64,000 nt of DNA from Nansenia antarctica (GCA_963989245.1 OZ022339.1:28883517-28947516), one strand, 5' to 3'; shown: positions 34,276 to 46,348, numbered from the stretch's first letter. The notes: a model not told the origin generated them from the sequence alone. Translations and numbers: made by a program.

Positions 34276-37200
34276 TTCAGAAGGGTTGAAAACCTCTCTT
34301 CAGGCTATATCGTAACTGTCCCTCCTAAAGACCTCTTCATCCCAACTACCCCCTGTACAGTTTCTCAACTGTATTAAATTAAAAAAGATAATTCTTCCTT
34401 CTTCTAGCATTGTGACTGGTCTTAGCATAGATTTTTTTTTCTTATGACGACTGATGGATAGATGATTCACTTACATAACAAAAGTCACTATGGACAAAGG
34501 CGTCTGATGATAAATGCCAAAAATGTAAATGAAAGTGCAACTCCCTGAGGGTTGAAGTAACGTAGCATATTAAAGTAGCGATGCAGATTCTTCAAGGACA
34601 TTCTCACCAAGATTCCCCAATCTCCAAGGACATTCTCTTGATCCTCGCCTGCACTCCCAAATAACTAAACTCTCTCAAAAAGAAAAAACCATCCCTTCTC
34701 CAACCAGCACGCTATTATCCTTTACATTATAGCCTCCGTCCCTCTGAAGCGCCTTCCTCTCATTCAGGGTTCTCCACAGGAGAATAGTGTTTTTGAACAG
34801 CTTGGCGTTGGATCGCTGATAATTAGCCTTGAAAGCTTCACAGCGTGGCACAGCGCCAGTCTCACATTCTTTAGGGAGAACCCTGCTCATTACATCCTGT
34901 TCCCTTGAACCTTAATTCCCTCGTTTTCCAATGCCAAAATCCTGCTGAATCCCCATGCTTTACCTGCACAACACGGTGGAACTGGAGCCAGGCATCGTAT
35001 GGGATGTCGTTCTCAGGCACAGATAGTAACAGCTCAAAACAGCTCCTGCAGAACAACGTTGTAAAACATAACAATGTTAACAATGTTTTTTTTTACATTG
35101 TTTGGCTGATGCAACACACACACACGCGCACGCACACACGCGTGCACACACACACAGACACACAGACACAGACACACACCCGTGACCCCCACACACACAC
35201 ACCCCCACACACACACACCCCCCACCCCCACCCCCACCCTATAAACATGCCATACGTATTGACTCACAGTGCTAGTCTCTTTAGCACAAGGGCGACGTTA
35301 TCAGAGTCAGCTGTGAGGTGTGGCCTGGCCGCGGCGAAGCAGTTGATGGACAGGCAGTAGACCTCCAGGAGGAGGAGGCCGTGCTCCACAGAGTTCCTGC
35401 TCCCAGCATAGTGCATCAGAGCCTGGGGAGGGCGGGGGTGAGAGGGGCGTGACAGTCACACAGGAGAGAAGTCACACATTGAGCATATGAGGGTAATAAG
35501 CAGATACTAGAACTTTATTCTATTCATTGAAAATCATCAAAACATTTGATCACACTTCACTTTAGGTTCACCCCACCAGTGTAGTAATATTTAATATTCT
35601 ACATTGAACTGTTATATTTTAATTTGTTTTAAAAACTGTTAGAATAACATGCTGTAACCCCTGGTCAATGTGACATTCAATTACAATTGCACTACTGCTG
35701 TTTACAAATACTACTATTGCACATACCATATATTTGCACATTGCACATACCTCCTTTGATATAGCCATTATTTATACATCTGTACATACCATACTGTACA
35801 TAGCTACCTTAACTGTACATAGCTCATAACTGTATATACCTCTAACTACTGTACTTGCCATACTGTACTTACTGTCATGTTTTTATAGCACTATTTGCAC
35901 TTCTTAGTTAGATACTAAACTGCACTTCTTTGTATTGTACTTGAACTCTGCAATGACAATAGAGTTTAATCTAATCTAATTAGTCAGACTGCAGAATGTT
36001 AACATAACTGCCTGTCTCCAGTTGATGTTACAATTGCTAAAAGACAGTCCAAACAGTTTCTAGCCTTGGGGGGGGGGCAGTCCTCAAGTAGGGCTGGGCA
36101 AACGATCAACATTTTTTTTCTCGATAATCGTAACGAATTAACGATCAATCAATAAGCTTTTTTTTAATTTAAAAAAATAAAAATAAAAATAACAAAAAAA
36201 AAATAGGGTAGAAATAACAAGCATGTTTTCCTTGGGGAAAAAAACTTTATTTGTGTTGCTATTGCAGAATTGCACAATGCACACATTCATTCGTTCACAT
36301 TAACTAGACACTACAGTCAGATAACAATCCTCTTAAACAAGGCAGTGAGTAGCCTAAATTGTTTAACTTAAAAACACATTTTACATTATAAATAAAAATA
36401 TAGAAAATAAGTAACTCACCATAGGAGCAGTAAAAAAACAGTTACTCACAAATAGGAGGATGACTGAAAACGTTAGTGTCCTTAAGAGCGTCCAGCTTAA
36501 CTTAAATTTAAACTCCAGCGAGAGACTGTAGGCGGCAGGCCTACTGGTTCTTGTTCAAAAAGATGATCATGTTAACATGTTCAGGGGTGAGAGACGAACG
36601 CAATCTGGTGACAGTTAGGCCAGCCGCAGAAAACACTCGCTCCGAGGGCACCGAGGTTGCGGGGATGCAGAGGTAGGTCCGCGCTAATTTAGCCAACCGA
36701 GGAAACCTTCTTTCGTTTAATTTCCACCAGTCAGTTGGGTCGCAGTTCAGGCCCGCAGAAGGCTCCCTCAGAAAGGTGCAAACTTCGGTTTCGATGGGGA
36801 TGTCAGCAGCGCCTGCTGCGTATTGCTCCCCGAGGAGCTGTGCCATGGCGCTGACCGGAGCAGGTGCTCCTGCTGGGGCTCCTTCGTCCTCCTCAGAGTC
36901 GGGCGGCATGGCCTCATCTACTCCAGCCAGTGGGATAGGGCCTTCCATCTCCACTGACTGTCCAAGTTCGAGCAGTTTGTTCTTTGCGGTCTCTCTCTGT
37001 GCATCCGTAAGAAAGGGCAGGTGTTTATAACGTGGATCCAACATTGATGAGATGATGGGTGCGGATGACACCAACTCCTCAGATTCGACCTGAATAAATA
37101 ATGAAAAAGAATAATCAATTGGCAAATCAGAAAAAATGGCAACGCTGTACTGATTCAGGAAAAGGCCTACAATTTTTAACCCTACCTAACACATACCTTC

Positions 37201-40200
37201 ATTCGGTGGCTGAGGGAAGACCGCACTTTGGCCTTGAATTCAGCGCATCTGGCCCCGTCATTTTCATTACGCAGGAGATGGGTGTTGAGGAGGCTGTAAC
37301 ATTAGGCAAGACATGTTTATTTTTAAAGTGGTAAAATACTGTTTGTTTTTAAAGCATTTCATACACAAGGTAATTCAAATAAATGCTTTATATAAAACTA
37401 GATAAAAGTTACATAGTAGTAGCCTAAGTTACAAAATTAGGAAGGGAGATAAAAATATATTTAATACCTGTAAGTGACTGGATACGTGTTGGAAATGGAG
37501 ACCTCCTTCTCGCCAGACATGACCGTGGTTGCAGTCTTCAGGGCCTTCAGCACGGGCTGCGTTTCCTCCATCAGTTGCCAATACTCATCCTTCAGCTCCA
37601 GGACCCTGCCGTCCTGTAGCTTGGTCACCGTGCGATCTGACAGGACAGCTGCAACAGCCCATCGCTGCTCCTTGAGTCGGTCGAACATGTCGCATACGCT
37701 GTTCCATCGGGTTTTACACGATTGTATAAGCTTATGTGCTGGAAGGCCCATCTGCTCCTGTTTCTTCTGGAGCGCTTTGGTCGCCACAGTACTGTGGTTG
37801 AAGTGGCTCACGAGTTTGGCAGCGGCAGAGATGACACGATACAAGTACAGTGCAAAACCATCATGTATTGCTAGCTGGAGGGTGTGGGCGAAGCATGCTA
37901 CGGAAATCCAGTTGACTCGGCCGGGTCTGTTGGCAGCAACTATATTTGCTGCGTTGTCGTGGACGCATGCAATAACGCGGCCTTCGATGTTCCACTGGGC
38001 TACAGAGTAATTTAGCTTCTCAGCTAGGACGTCAGCTGTGTGGCGACTGGGCAGACTTTCAGTGACCAGGACGGCTGAGACAATTTGCCAGTCTTCTCCG
38101 ATGAAGTGAGCAGTGATTGTTATGTAACTCTCTGTATTGAGTGCCGTCCAGCAATCGGTAGTTATGGCAACCATGTTGCTATCTACTGCTAGCTTCTTTA
38201 GCAGGTGCTGCTTCGACTCCTGGTAGCGCATTTCGATGCGCCTGGTTATGGAACATCGCGATGGAACAGGATATGCTGGCTCGACTATTTGCATCAGCGC
38301 ACGAAATCCTCTACCCTCGACAAAACTGAGCGGCAGAATATCTGTTTCAATTAATTTGCAGATGGCCATCGTTATTTTCTCCTCTCGTTGTGCATCACAC
38401 CTCCCGCGTATAAGATGAGGCATGATGGAGGGCTGAGAAGTACAAGGTAGCGAAGGAGCAGTCAGGGTCGGGTGTACGGCTTGCAGGTGGTATTTCATCG
38501 GGGTCGTCGTCGTATTATATTTATAGGTCACTGCGCAGTGTTTGCAATGAACGAGGTCGCCTTTCAGATCAAAATGCTCCCACACCAAGCTTCGTTTCGC
38601 TCACTTCGCCATTTTCCAAGCAGTGTGTGTTCCAACAGTTTACCGCACAGCTGATTAATCAATTAAACATGCAAGGTGCCTTTCAGGAAGTAGTGGAGAT
38701 CGTGCACCTATTACTGGAGGTCAGGTTACACCAACGTACGGGAACTTCCGTCATGCCGTACTGCGTTGTGAAATTCAATGCGAAGGCAAATGCAAAGTTC
38801 ATTTCTCACACATAACGTGGACAAACTAATTTCCATTATTATTATTATTATTAAAAATATATATATATAATAATAATAATATTAACGATTATCGAGCAAA
38901 ATATTTTGTGATCGACCAAGACCTTATCGATCAATTAATCGATCATCGATCATTGATGCCCACCCCTATCCTCAAGCAAATTTATTTTTCTAACCTTGGA
39001 GCCAAACATTTTGCATCCAGTCTGACAACCAGTTATGTAAACATCTTGCAGGTTATGACAGGGCTTGACGCTTACCTTTTCCCCAGGTAGCACTGTGCTA
39101 CCATGTTGAAATATTTAGTAGCACACCAAGAATTTCAGTAGCACAATGAAAATTGTGCAATTTTCGTCAACAACGACAACAAATTATCATAATCATAACA
39201 TATCAAAATGATCATAACCGGCTCTTGGCCGTAATAAAAATGGAGACTCACACAATGTAAAGGGGAAGTAAGAATATTAATTTCAGTTGGCCCACGGTTC
39301 GGTATGAACCTCGGTTTTTGGGTCACGGTTCACGGTTCGTGTTTATTTTTTAAATGCTACTATTTATTTACAAACTTACTTTATTTTGCTTATACTTATG
39401 GAACTTTAACATTTAGACACATTCCAGAATATGACTGGTAAATTGTATCATATAAATATATATAAACAAAACACTTTCAAATGTAAAAAAATTACATAAA
39501 CACTTTCAAATGTGACGTGTTGTGGATTGGAACTACGGATCATAAGCTTTCAAATGATGTGTCATACATTGAAATCCGAAAAAAGATTAAGTTAGAGTCA
39601 TTTGAATGTTGTTAGACGTCAGGCACATATAGGGTTAACCTCTTTGTAATGAAACCGGAAGCAGACGCTGCTAGCAGCTAGCGGCTAACAAAACACAGCG
39701 CTACGAACTATGAGAGCTGTATCCCATATACACATTATGCGCATTTTAAGCGCATATAGGACTCGCGTGAAGCATTTCTGCGACACGCGTTTCTGTTCAC
39801 TGTTTTCATTCCCTCATCGCTTATACACATAAGTTTGACTGCGCATTACAGTAGTTCAGCTGTCTTTTAGTCGCACTGGTGCGATTGAATGTATTTCCAA
39901 GTCGCACAGAAATATATTCACTCGCAAATGCGACCAAAACAGTCGCACTGTCGAGCCCTGGGTTATGAGCTATAGTCTATTTCATAGTGTATTAAGAATG
40001 GAGTGGCGATTTTTAGCACGGCATTTCTGGAGGGGCAGTTTTGTATGACGTCACCATCACAAAAAATAAAGGTAGTCTACAGCAGGCATATGCTATGGAC
40101 TGCGCTGTGAGCACCAGGGAGCAGAAAGATTTCAAAACTGAACACACTTCATACGCGTCCGCGTTCCACAGCACAACACAGAACACTACATTGAGGTTGC

Positions 40201-43200
40201 CTACACTGCAACAAAGAAAAAAGATGAGACAGACACGTGTCTTCAATAACTTGCATGCTTTAAAAATACAAGCATACGGCACAGTGATAACTTGTAGGAA
40301 AGTTGTATCAATTGTATTTCTTTAAATGTCAAATAAATATCATCAGACCAGGACATACTGATCCTCATCGGCCTGTTTGTTGTGCTCCGCGATATGCACC
40401 ATATAGATGTGCCTAGATGTTGAGCTGCCCCAGTAAATCCAGCTTCATGGCACAATTCATATGGGACGCACAGCTTTAATGCTTCGCTGTTCTTTCTGAT
40501 AGATGTTTAATGTTTTTGAATCCAGCCAATGCCCAAACAGTCTCCACCAAAAAGCATACAGGGAAACAGAACAGTGCATGTTTCGAGGTGCTAGCAGTTA
40601 GCAATCTCCTTTTGTCAAACCGCTCCTCTTTGAACGTACAGGTTGATATATGGTATTCTATTTTTCTGTAATGATTCTATACTTTTATAATGTTAAGTAA
40701 TTTTTTCTATGCTGTATTTTAACTAAACAATACTAGTGCAAGTGTCAGCTTTGTTAGCAGTATCACAAAGGGTCATGGGGTAATATGAGGCTCTTGACTC
40801 CTGTAGAAACAGGAGCTAAGTCTTGTTTCTTCCAAGTTCCAATAGTCTGAACTTGACCTGAACTTTCTGTAGCCTGACATGTTCTTGAGATTCAGTATCT
40901 GCTTCCTCTTTGAAAAGGACACCAAGGCTGCCCTTGGTCACTTTACCCCCAGCCTGAAGCAGGACCAAGTCTCCTGGTCTGTGTGGCACTAAACGTTTTA
41001 TATCAAACTTCTCTTCCAACGGCAAGGTACTAAACCGCACGGTCAACAAATAATCTACACGATTCATTGTAAGGCAGCCACTAGCCAGCATTAGATATAC
41101 ACCTAAGGTAGATCAGATATACACCTAAGGTAGATCAGATATACACCTAAGGTAGATCAATTGAATTGCTTTGTGGTTATTTCCTGCCACCTCAGGCCAT
41201 GTTAACAACATTGGCGTTTAATATTTTTTCGCCACCTGTTGCTAGGTAGAATTCATTGGGGCAGAAACATTTCTGCCCCTTCACCCAATATAATTTGCGG
41301 GAGGTTTACCCTGCTTACTAGTGATGCTCCGATCTGATCGGCGCCGATCGGTATCGGCCGATATGGCCTTGATTGGTTTTGATCGGAGTTCTCAAAACGG
41401 CCGATCAAACACGACCGATCAGTTAACAAAATGGCGTCGCCAGTCTGGAAATATTACACAGTGTCGGAAAGAGACAACAAATATGCAGTTTGTAATGTCT
41501 GCGCAAAAGAAATTCCTCGCGGAGGAACGCACGCAAGGACTTTCAATACCACGAATATCATACGGCATTTGCTGCGTTCGTCGATTCGCTCCGAGAGCGC
41601 CGAAGTGCACACTGGGCTCGACGTCATAAAGGGACCGAGTGCTTTGATTGGACGAGAGGTGTTCCACGAGTGCTGGTCAGAGTTCCAGCGCGACTTCACG
41701 AGCGTAGTGTAGGTAGTGTTCAGCGACGTCATGTGACCCCGCGAGCAGGAAGTCACTAAGCTAGACTAAGGTCCATAGCAACAACAACTAGGGATGCTCC
41801 GATCTGGATTTTTGGGGCCGATACCGATCACCGATTTTTTTCCTCAAGATCAACCGATACCGATACCGATACCGATTTTAAAAAAAATACATAACTGTAG
41901 GCCTACTGACTGGATAGCCTACATATTTTTTGCTTTTTAGACAAAAGTTTTGATCCATTAGGCACCAAGCAAACGCAGACCCATTTTTATGGCATAGTAA
42001 AGGTCTGGCCTATCACCCAGTTAGGGCCTGAAGCCCAAGTCAGTCGATATGGCTGTATAAAACACATCATAAACGTGGCCTTCATGGTTTACATACTGTT
42101 ACGTCCTCCTATGTTTTCTGTTCAGTTATCTGTCTTCCCCAGGAAAATGTAAAAAAAAAAAAAAAAAAAATCGGTTTTTGCGATCGGCCATTTTTGCCGA
42201 TCACCGATCGAGTCATTTGGAGTGAAATCGGCCGATTTAAATCGGTGGCCGATAAATCGGAGCATCCCTAACAACAACTATTAGCGCGAGAGTTTTAGGT
42301 CTTTCTCTGTGCACCTTGCACAAGTGTAGATAGCGAGCGACTTTTCAGCATAGCAGGACATATTTGAGATGTTAAGAGGAACAGGCTGAGTGCCAAAAAC
42401 GCTGAGATGCTTGTATTTCTCAAGGCTAATCTGCCAGTGATGCTGCTTAATCAGAAGTAAGGTTTGAGTCTGAAATCTCCTTAGGTGAAATGTTTTGTTT
42501 TTTTGTTTTATTGATTATTGCTGACTTGCTGTCTTATCTCCTCCTAAATATGACTTGAAACTGACTGACTTGAAACAGTATTTTATATTTGGCTATAGCC
42601 TGTTTATGTTGCAGTTTAGTTTGGGTATGTTTATTGTTCCTCAGGAAAGCTACAGTATAAGCTCCAAGTTCTCTAAGAGCCCCTAGTTCCTCTCATTCGA
42701 GTGGAATGTTGCACATTTGATGTGACAGTGTACATTTTATTTATTATGATTTTTATTTTCACATTTTATTTGTTTTTCCTGAAGTAAGCTACAGGTGGTT
42801 GTGAATTCAATAAAACAGATGGTTGTCAATTCATGATACTTTCTCATCTCCTAATTTCATTTGAATACTTAATATACAATGTCAATGGTGTTAAGAATAA
42901 TTAAAAACATAAATAATGCTACCCAATAAATAGAATGCTTCAATTGCCATTTTCGACGCTGTGATCGGTGATCGGTGATATCGGATCGGCAGATCACTGA
43001 TTCCAGTGATCGGTGATCGGTGATCGGCACCAAAAACCCTGATCGGAGCATCTCTACTGCTTACGCCAATCATGCTCACGGTCCCCTAGCAACGATGGGG
43101 CAGAGTGCTCCGCTGCCCCACAGCAGGGAGATAGCACAGGGTGCGCAGTCCACGCCGTGAGTACGTACAAACACACAAACTAGAGAAATTACTCAAACAA

Positions 43201-46166
43201 CACTATAAGGATTGTGTGTCAAGTTTATTATACTTATACACACCAATTTCACTATTGAATCACTATTTTGTATCAACTATAAAATACATGTTGCCACAAC
43301 GATCAGATTTCACGAGCATCTTGCACCATAGTGCCCCTAATGTAAAAACGCCAGTGTACAAATGTACCCATCTTGTTATTAGAGTAATTGCAGTGTTATT
43401 ACACAGATGAACTTGGAGTACAGTGATACATATTTTTTTTTAAATAAATAAGAAACAAGTTTTAAACTAGGGCTGCAACAACGAATCGATGAAATCGATA
43501 AAAATCGATAATGAAATTCGTTGGCGAAAAATTCCATTAACGATTCGTCGGGTCTTGTTCCATAACAAACCTACTTCCTGTTGACGCACGCCACGCTGTC
43601 TTGCTGAGCCGCCGCGGCGGCTACATTTAAATCATGGCGGAGGCGGAGAAAACGTCTCGACCGAAATAGTCACATTAAAAGCTACCCTCAGCAGGGTAAG
43701 TTATACGAGTTTAACGTTGGCTGTACCCATGCCATACGTTGCGTTTTGAAGTGAGGATCATTCGTTTCACTGGCACAGCTGTAGGCCTAAGTTAGTTCTT
43801 CTCGTTTATCTAATAGATTCTCCCTCTTAATGACCTATTGTATTTTTAGCTTGCTATTCGCATTCTATGCCTTCAGCACCGGAGTATGCTCATAGTCACT
43901 TGTATTAGTAAGGAGATGCACTTGTGAGTTCTGGCGAAGCGTCAGCTAAATGACTGTAATGTAATGCGATAGCCAGTGAGCGTTTGCTCGCATTCATGAA
44001 TTCAATATTGCATGACAAGTGTATTTAGCTAGCTGGCTAACGTCAGTGGTAGAGCAGGGTGATAAGCTAAAGGCTAGCTAGTGGTAGCCTACCAAGCTAC
44101 CCGTGAGTTAGAGTGAGGCACTGACTGTAGCCTAGCCTATTGTATGGAGTGAGAGGACACATTGCATTGTTTTGGAGCATATCTGTTATATAAAAACATT
44201 AGTGTCTTGTCTGTAGCCTATATTGCACTTTGGGTTACTGACCTTTACATTAAGCAAAGTTATTACCTAAAACAATGCATGTATTGAGCTAGAGTTCAAC
44301 TACTTTATTGAAACAATCTACAGCCATAGTCCATGGCCTGTTGTTAAACCTATTTGATGTAGCAAAGCCTTTTTTATTTATATTATTTATAATTTTTTAT
44401 TAATACACATGTATATGTATATGCCTGGCTGATTTAGAAAACATAAAATAACATTTGCAAAATAAATCGTTTCCCCCCCCATTTGTATGCGATTAACCGG
44501 AAAAATAATCGGCAGATTAAACGATTATCAAAATAATCGTTAGTTGCAGCCCTATTTTAAACACTTAAAAACAAGAAAAACAATTGGCTTAGCTACAGTT
44601 ACTAAAACCATCTATTTGTTCACTTTTGATTGCCCAAAAAAATCAGTTGACTGACAAACAAAAGAGATCAGACAGGTTTTTCCAGAGGAGAATGGTGAAC
44701 AACACTACAGAACAGATGCCTCTCTGCTTAACAGGGGTTCACTTCCCAAGAGTGAACATGTCTAGGAGGGGGTACCCCCTGATTGATCCCTGCTTGCCCT
44801 CTGTCTTGGTGTCTCCTCCTGATTAGACCGGGGGGAACAGTCTTGATAAGGGGTACCTAGAGAACTGCTGTGGAGGCCCACCACCCACCCACACACACAC
44901 ACACACACACAGCTATATTTATCCTCAGGTCTAAATGTGAGTCTTTCCTCCAGAGACTGACTTCACCCTGCACTTCCTCCCTTAACACAGCGAGCCTGGG
45001 TATCTTTAACATGCAAAATGCTTCCGATTAATGTGTCACAAGCCATAATGTTTATATCCTTTTTCTATTTGGGTGATTATTTGCTAATGAAGCACCTGTC
45101 TAAGGCCGTGAGACAGTTTCCCTCCAATTCCAAAATCCGTATTTCTCCCTAGGCTGAATCTGATCGATATGAAATATGTCTGATCGATATCTGCAATATG
45201 TCTGATCGATATCTGCAATATGTCTGTAATGACATCTTCACATAACGTCGTATAACCCTAACCCTTTTACAAGAAGGACACGGGAAACCACGTTGTTGAC
45301 ATCAACAACATTTCCACCTCCTCTGGGCTTTGTCTCTGCTGTGTCATGGCAGAAACAGTTGACAAGTGAAAACTCGCCATCAAAGGAAACCCAGGTGTGG
45401 AATTGCGACAAATAACGGTTAGGCCAATGAATGAATGAATGAATCATTAATTGAGAACAGAAGTTGCAGGCCTTTCAGTTCACATCAAAGCCTTGAGCAA
45501 GATAAACAAAAACGCCCCGCCCCACAACCTTATTTCTAATGTTTTCACTGACATGTAACAGAAGCTACAGGAAAGTAAACCTGGCCACAGTGACTAAGAT
45601 GAATGATTAAATGATCATGAAGCACAGGGTATGCCAAACTCGAACCACGAGCCAAAATCCCTCTTTAAATGGCGAGCTAATGTGGCTAGCAGGCTGCTAT
45701 GAGACACCAGGACTGCAAGCAGACGTATCAGTCACACAGCTGCTAAATGATAGCTTGATAAGCTGATAGCTTCTAATGCTGCAGGTGCCTAGTGTTTATA
45801 AACATACACACTGGGAAATTACACCCAAAAACACATGCATAGCATAGATAACGTATTAAATGCCCAGTCTCCATCGCAGCTAAGCAGCTAGCCAGCGTAG
45901 CTAACTCCACGCTAGCTAAATAACTGCCTATATGTTTTTGAAAAAAAAAAACATTGCTTAGTTTCGGTTTTGCACGGTTGGCTAACCTGGCAGAAGTTGT
46001 CGCAATATTCGCTGGATGATATTTCACAAATCTCTTGTTGTCGGAGTTCTGTTTCGAGGGACCTCATCTCGGCTAACAAGCTTTCCATGGTCGTGTCCTC
46101 CTCCTCGCCCGCGTTGGACGGCCGATTCCTCCAGTCGGGCTCTGCTTCGACACGACCGGCCGCCAT
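25046..46166 (-). CDS. rlf: RLF zinc finger protein (rearranged L-myc fusion)
   Basis: This is a nuclear C2H2 zinc finger protein; mammalian RLF is a chromatin and epigenetic regulator related to ZNF292. Coding exons on the minus strand are 45987-46166, 35268-35422, 34964-35045, 34074-34209, 33452-33654, 32785-32921, 30245-30386 and 25046-29887. They join in frame to about 1958 residues (human 1914). The N-terminus (MAAGRVEAEPDW, then TELRQQEICEISSSEYCDNF) and the helical region (LLLLEVYCLSINCFAAARPH, TQQLQQEALYCS) match RLF. The last exon holds about 15 C2H2 fingers, a Glu run encoded near 27040-27120, the block RRLVAKGNLCYILTNYNKPF, and the C-terminus PFDLATYKPMGFESSFLKFI plus LQYLRPVVVLERPRFS. 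Intron 1 is about 10.5 kb and packed with transposons. The gene start faces znf593. Confidence 0.97.
30500..30533. repeat. (GT)n microsatellite in rlf intron
   Basis: A short GT dinucleotide run in the intron between rlf coding exons 6 and 7. Confidence 0.9.
30943..32146 (+). mobile_element. hAT (Charlie-like) element with BED-type finger fragment
   Basis: The terminal inverted repeats are CAGGGGTCACCAAC on the left and GTTGGTGATCCATG on the right. Flanking repeats GCCTAAGG (30935-30942) and GCTTAAGG (32147-32154) differ by one base. At 31211-31534 it carries a 107-residue open frame starting MSLSKNLKRKIHVENRSFNE, with CLICTETVAV like the N-terminal finger of GTF2IRD2/ZBED-type hAT transposases. 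The catalytic part is absent. It sits inside an older LINE fragment. Confidence 0.88.
31886..32007. mobile_element. Small MITE nested in the hAT element
   Basis: Inverted ends CCGCGTTCGTAAATTCGCTC and GAATTTACGAACGCGG bound 122 bases. The same family is seen at 46207-46348, and a weaker match at about 41570-41715. Confidence 0.75.
32673..32788. repeat. 29-base tandem repeat (four copies) reaching the rlf exon 6 donor
   Basis: Units CCCCTGAGGTGGACCAGTGT plus CTCCCCAGT are repeated four times. The last unit runs into the splice donor of the rlf exon at 32785-32921. In that unit CTCAC gives a functional GTGAG; the other three have CTCCC, so GGGAG. Confidence 0.92.
33420..33451. repeat. (CA)n microsatellite at an rlf splice donor
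   Basis: The CA run on the plus strand (GT on the gene strand) abuts, and supplies the GT of, the donor of the rlf exon at 33452-33654. Confidence 0.85.
34218..34273. repeat. (CA)n microsatellite in rlf intron
   Basis: A nearly pure CA run close to the acceptor of the rlf exon at 34074-34209. Confidence 0.95.
35114..35240. repeat. CA-rich compound microsatellite in rlf intron
   Basis: Runs of CA interrupted by CG, GA and CCCCCA pieces. Confidence 0.9.
35560..35990 (+). mobile_element. LINE 3'-tail-like fragment
   Basis: It ends TGCAATGACAATAGAGTTTA followed by TCTAATCTAAT repeats, the tail style of several teleost LINEs. No coding part remains. Confidence 0.45.
36089..38968 (-). mobile_element. 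Near-complete hAT transposon with 8-bp target duplication
   Basis: This is a 2880-base element with inverted ends TAGGGCTGGGCAAACGATC and GATGCCCACCCCTA. Exact direct repeats TCCTCAAG flank it at 36081-36088 and 38969-38976. It carries a three-exon transposase on the minus strand and lies in rlf intron 1. The palindromic MITE at 15338-15484 shares its right-end sequence. Confidence 0.95.
36541..38612 (-). pseudogene. hAT transposase (ZBED-type), three exons, one early in-frame stop
   Basis: Exons on the minus strand are about 38612-37468, 37293-37197 and 37089-36541, with GT-AG borders and a preserved frame. A BED-type zinc finger follows VWEHFDLKGD (CKHC then HLQAVH). Then come the hAT core (ITTDCWTALNTESYITIT, CKTRWNSVCDMFDRL) and the C-terminal dimerisation domain (SVPSERVFSAAGLTVTRLRS). 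The only ATG upstream of the finger in this frame that I found is at 38612, and it meets TGA at 38601-38603, its fourth codon. No other stop was noticed over about 588 codons. A CpG change (CGA to TGA) is a natural explanation. Translation from a non-AUG start, or an upstream splice around the stop, would rescue it. Confidence 0.85.
39059..39960. mobile_element. Non-autonomous hAT element (CAGGGCTYGAC ends) with 8-bp target duplication
   Basis: The ends CAGGGCTTGACGC and CACTGTCGAGCCCTG are inverted. Exact repeats GGTTATGA flank it at 39051-39058 and 39961-39968. It is 902 bases, with no transposase seen, in rlf intron 1. Confidence 0.9.
40816..41091 (-). CDS. Open frame of unknown identity (91 residues)
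   Basis: An ATG-initiated frame on the minus strand in rlf intron 1. It starts MLASGCLTMNRVDYLLTVRF and contains KFDIKRLVPHRPGDLVLLQA. Its composition looks protein-like (mixed charged and hydrophobic, no simple repeat), but I do not recognise a family. It is probably a remnant of a mobile element or a processed fragment. No ribosomal start context or partner exon was identified. Confidence 0.3.
   Translation of the reverse strand: MLASGCLTMNRVDYLLTVRFSTLPLEEKFDIKRLVPHRPGDLVLLQAGGKVTKGSLGVLFKEEADTESQEHVRLQKVQVKFRLLELGRNKT
41090..41160. repeat. Short tandem repeat, three copies of AGATATACACCTAAGGTAGATC
   Basis: A 22-base unit is repeated three times immediately upstream of the 91-residue unknown frame. 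Confidence 0.9.
41319..43056 (+). mobile_element. hAT element with BED finger, disrupted by nested insertions
   Basis: The ends TAGTGATGCTCCGATCTGAT and CTGATCGGAGCATCTCTA are inverted. Exact repeats CTGCTTAC lie at 41311-41318 and 43057-43064. At 41431 a frame starts MASPVWKYYTVSERDNKYAV with CNVCAKEIPRGG and FNTTNIIRHL, a BED zinc finger, which then runs into unrelated sequence. The catalytic core is missing. Confidence 0.9.
41789..42270. mobile_element. Nested hAT MITE (TAGGGATGCTCCGAT ends)
   Basis: A 482-base element with inverted ends TAGGGATGCTCCGATC and AATCGGAGCATCCCTA. Exact repeats ACAACAAC flank it at 41781-41788 and 42271-42278. It is inserted in the larger related element at 41319-43056. 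Confidence 0.92.
43468..44554. mobile_element. Non-autonomous hAT element (TAGGGCTGCAAC ends) with 8-bp target duplication
   Basis: The ends TAGGGCTGCAACAACG and CGTTAGTTGCAGCCCTA are inverted. Exact repeats TTTTAAAC flank it at 43460-43467 and 44555-44562. It is 1087 bases with no transposase seen, and belongs to the same family as 14328-15122. Confidence 0.92.
44563..45986. other. Remaining part of rlf intron 1
   Basis: No gene or intact transposon is recognised. It holds a (CA)n run at about 44889-44911 and a 26-base tandem repeat (ATGTCTGATCGATATCTGCA) at about 45155-45235. Confidence 0.5.
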
Positions 46167-46206
46167 CTTCACTCTCCGCCACGGCGCGTATGCAAGGCGT
46201 TCGTTA

Positions 46207-46348
46207 GGGTGCGTTCGTGAATACGCTCTGTCCAATAGGATCAGCACTCATGGAATGCCTCTTGTCCAATCAAATGACTCGGTCCCCTTTATGCCTTTGA
46301 ACCCATTGTGCGCTCCGACGCTCTCAGAGAGAGTTTACGAACACACCC
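46207..46348. mobile_element. MITE in the rlf/znf593 divergent promoter interval
   Basis: Inverted ends GGGTGCGTTCGTGAATACGC and GAGTTTACGAACACACCC bound 142 bases. It starts only about 40 bases upstream of the rlf start codon. It is related to 31886-32007. Confidence 0.75.
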
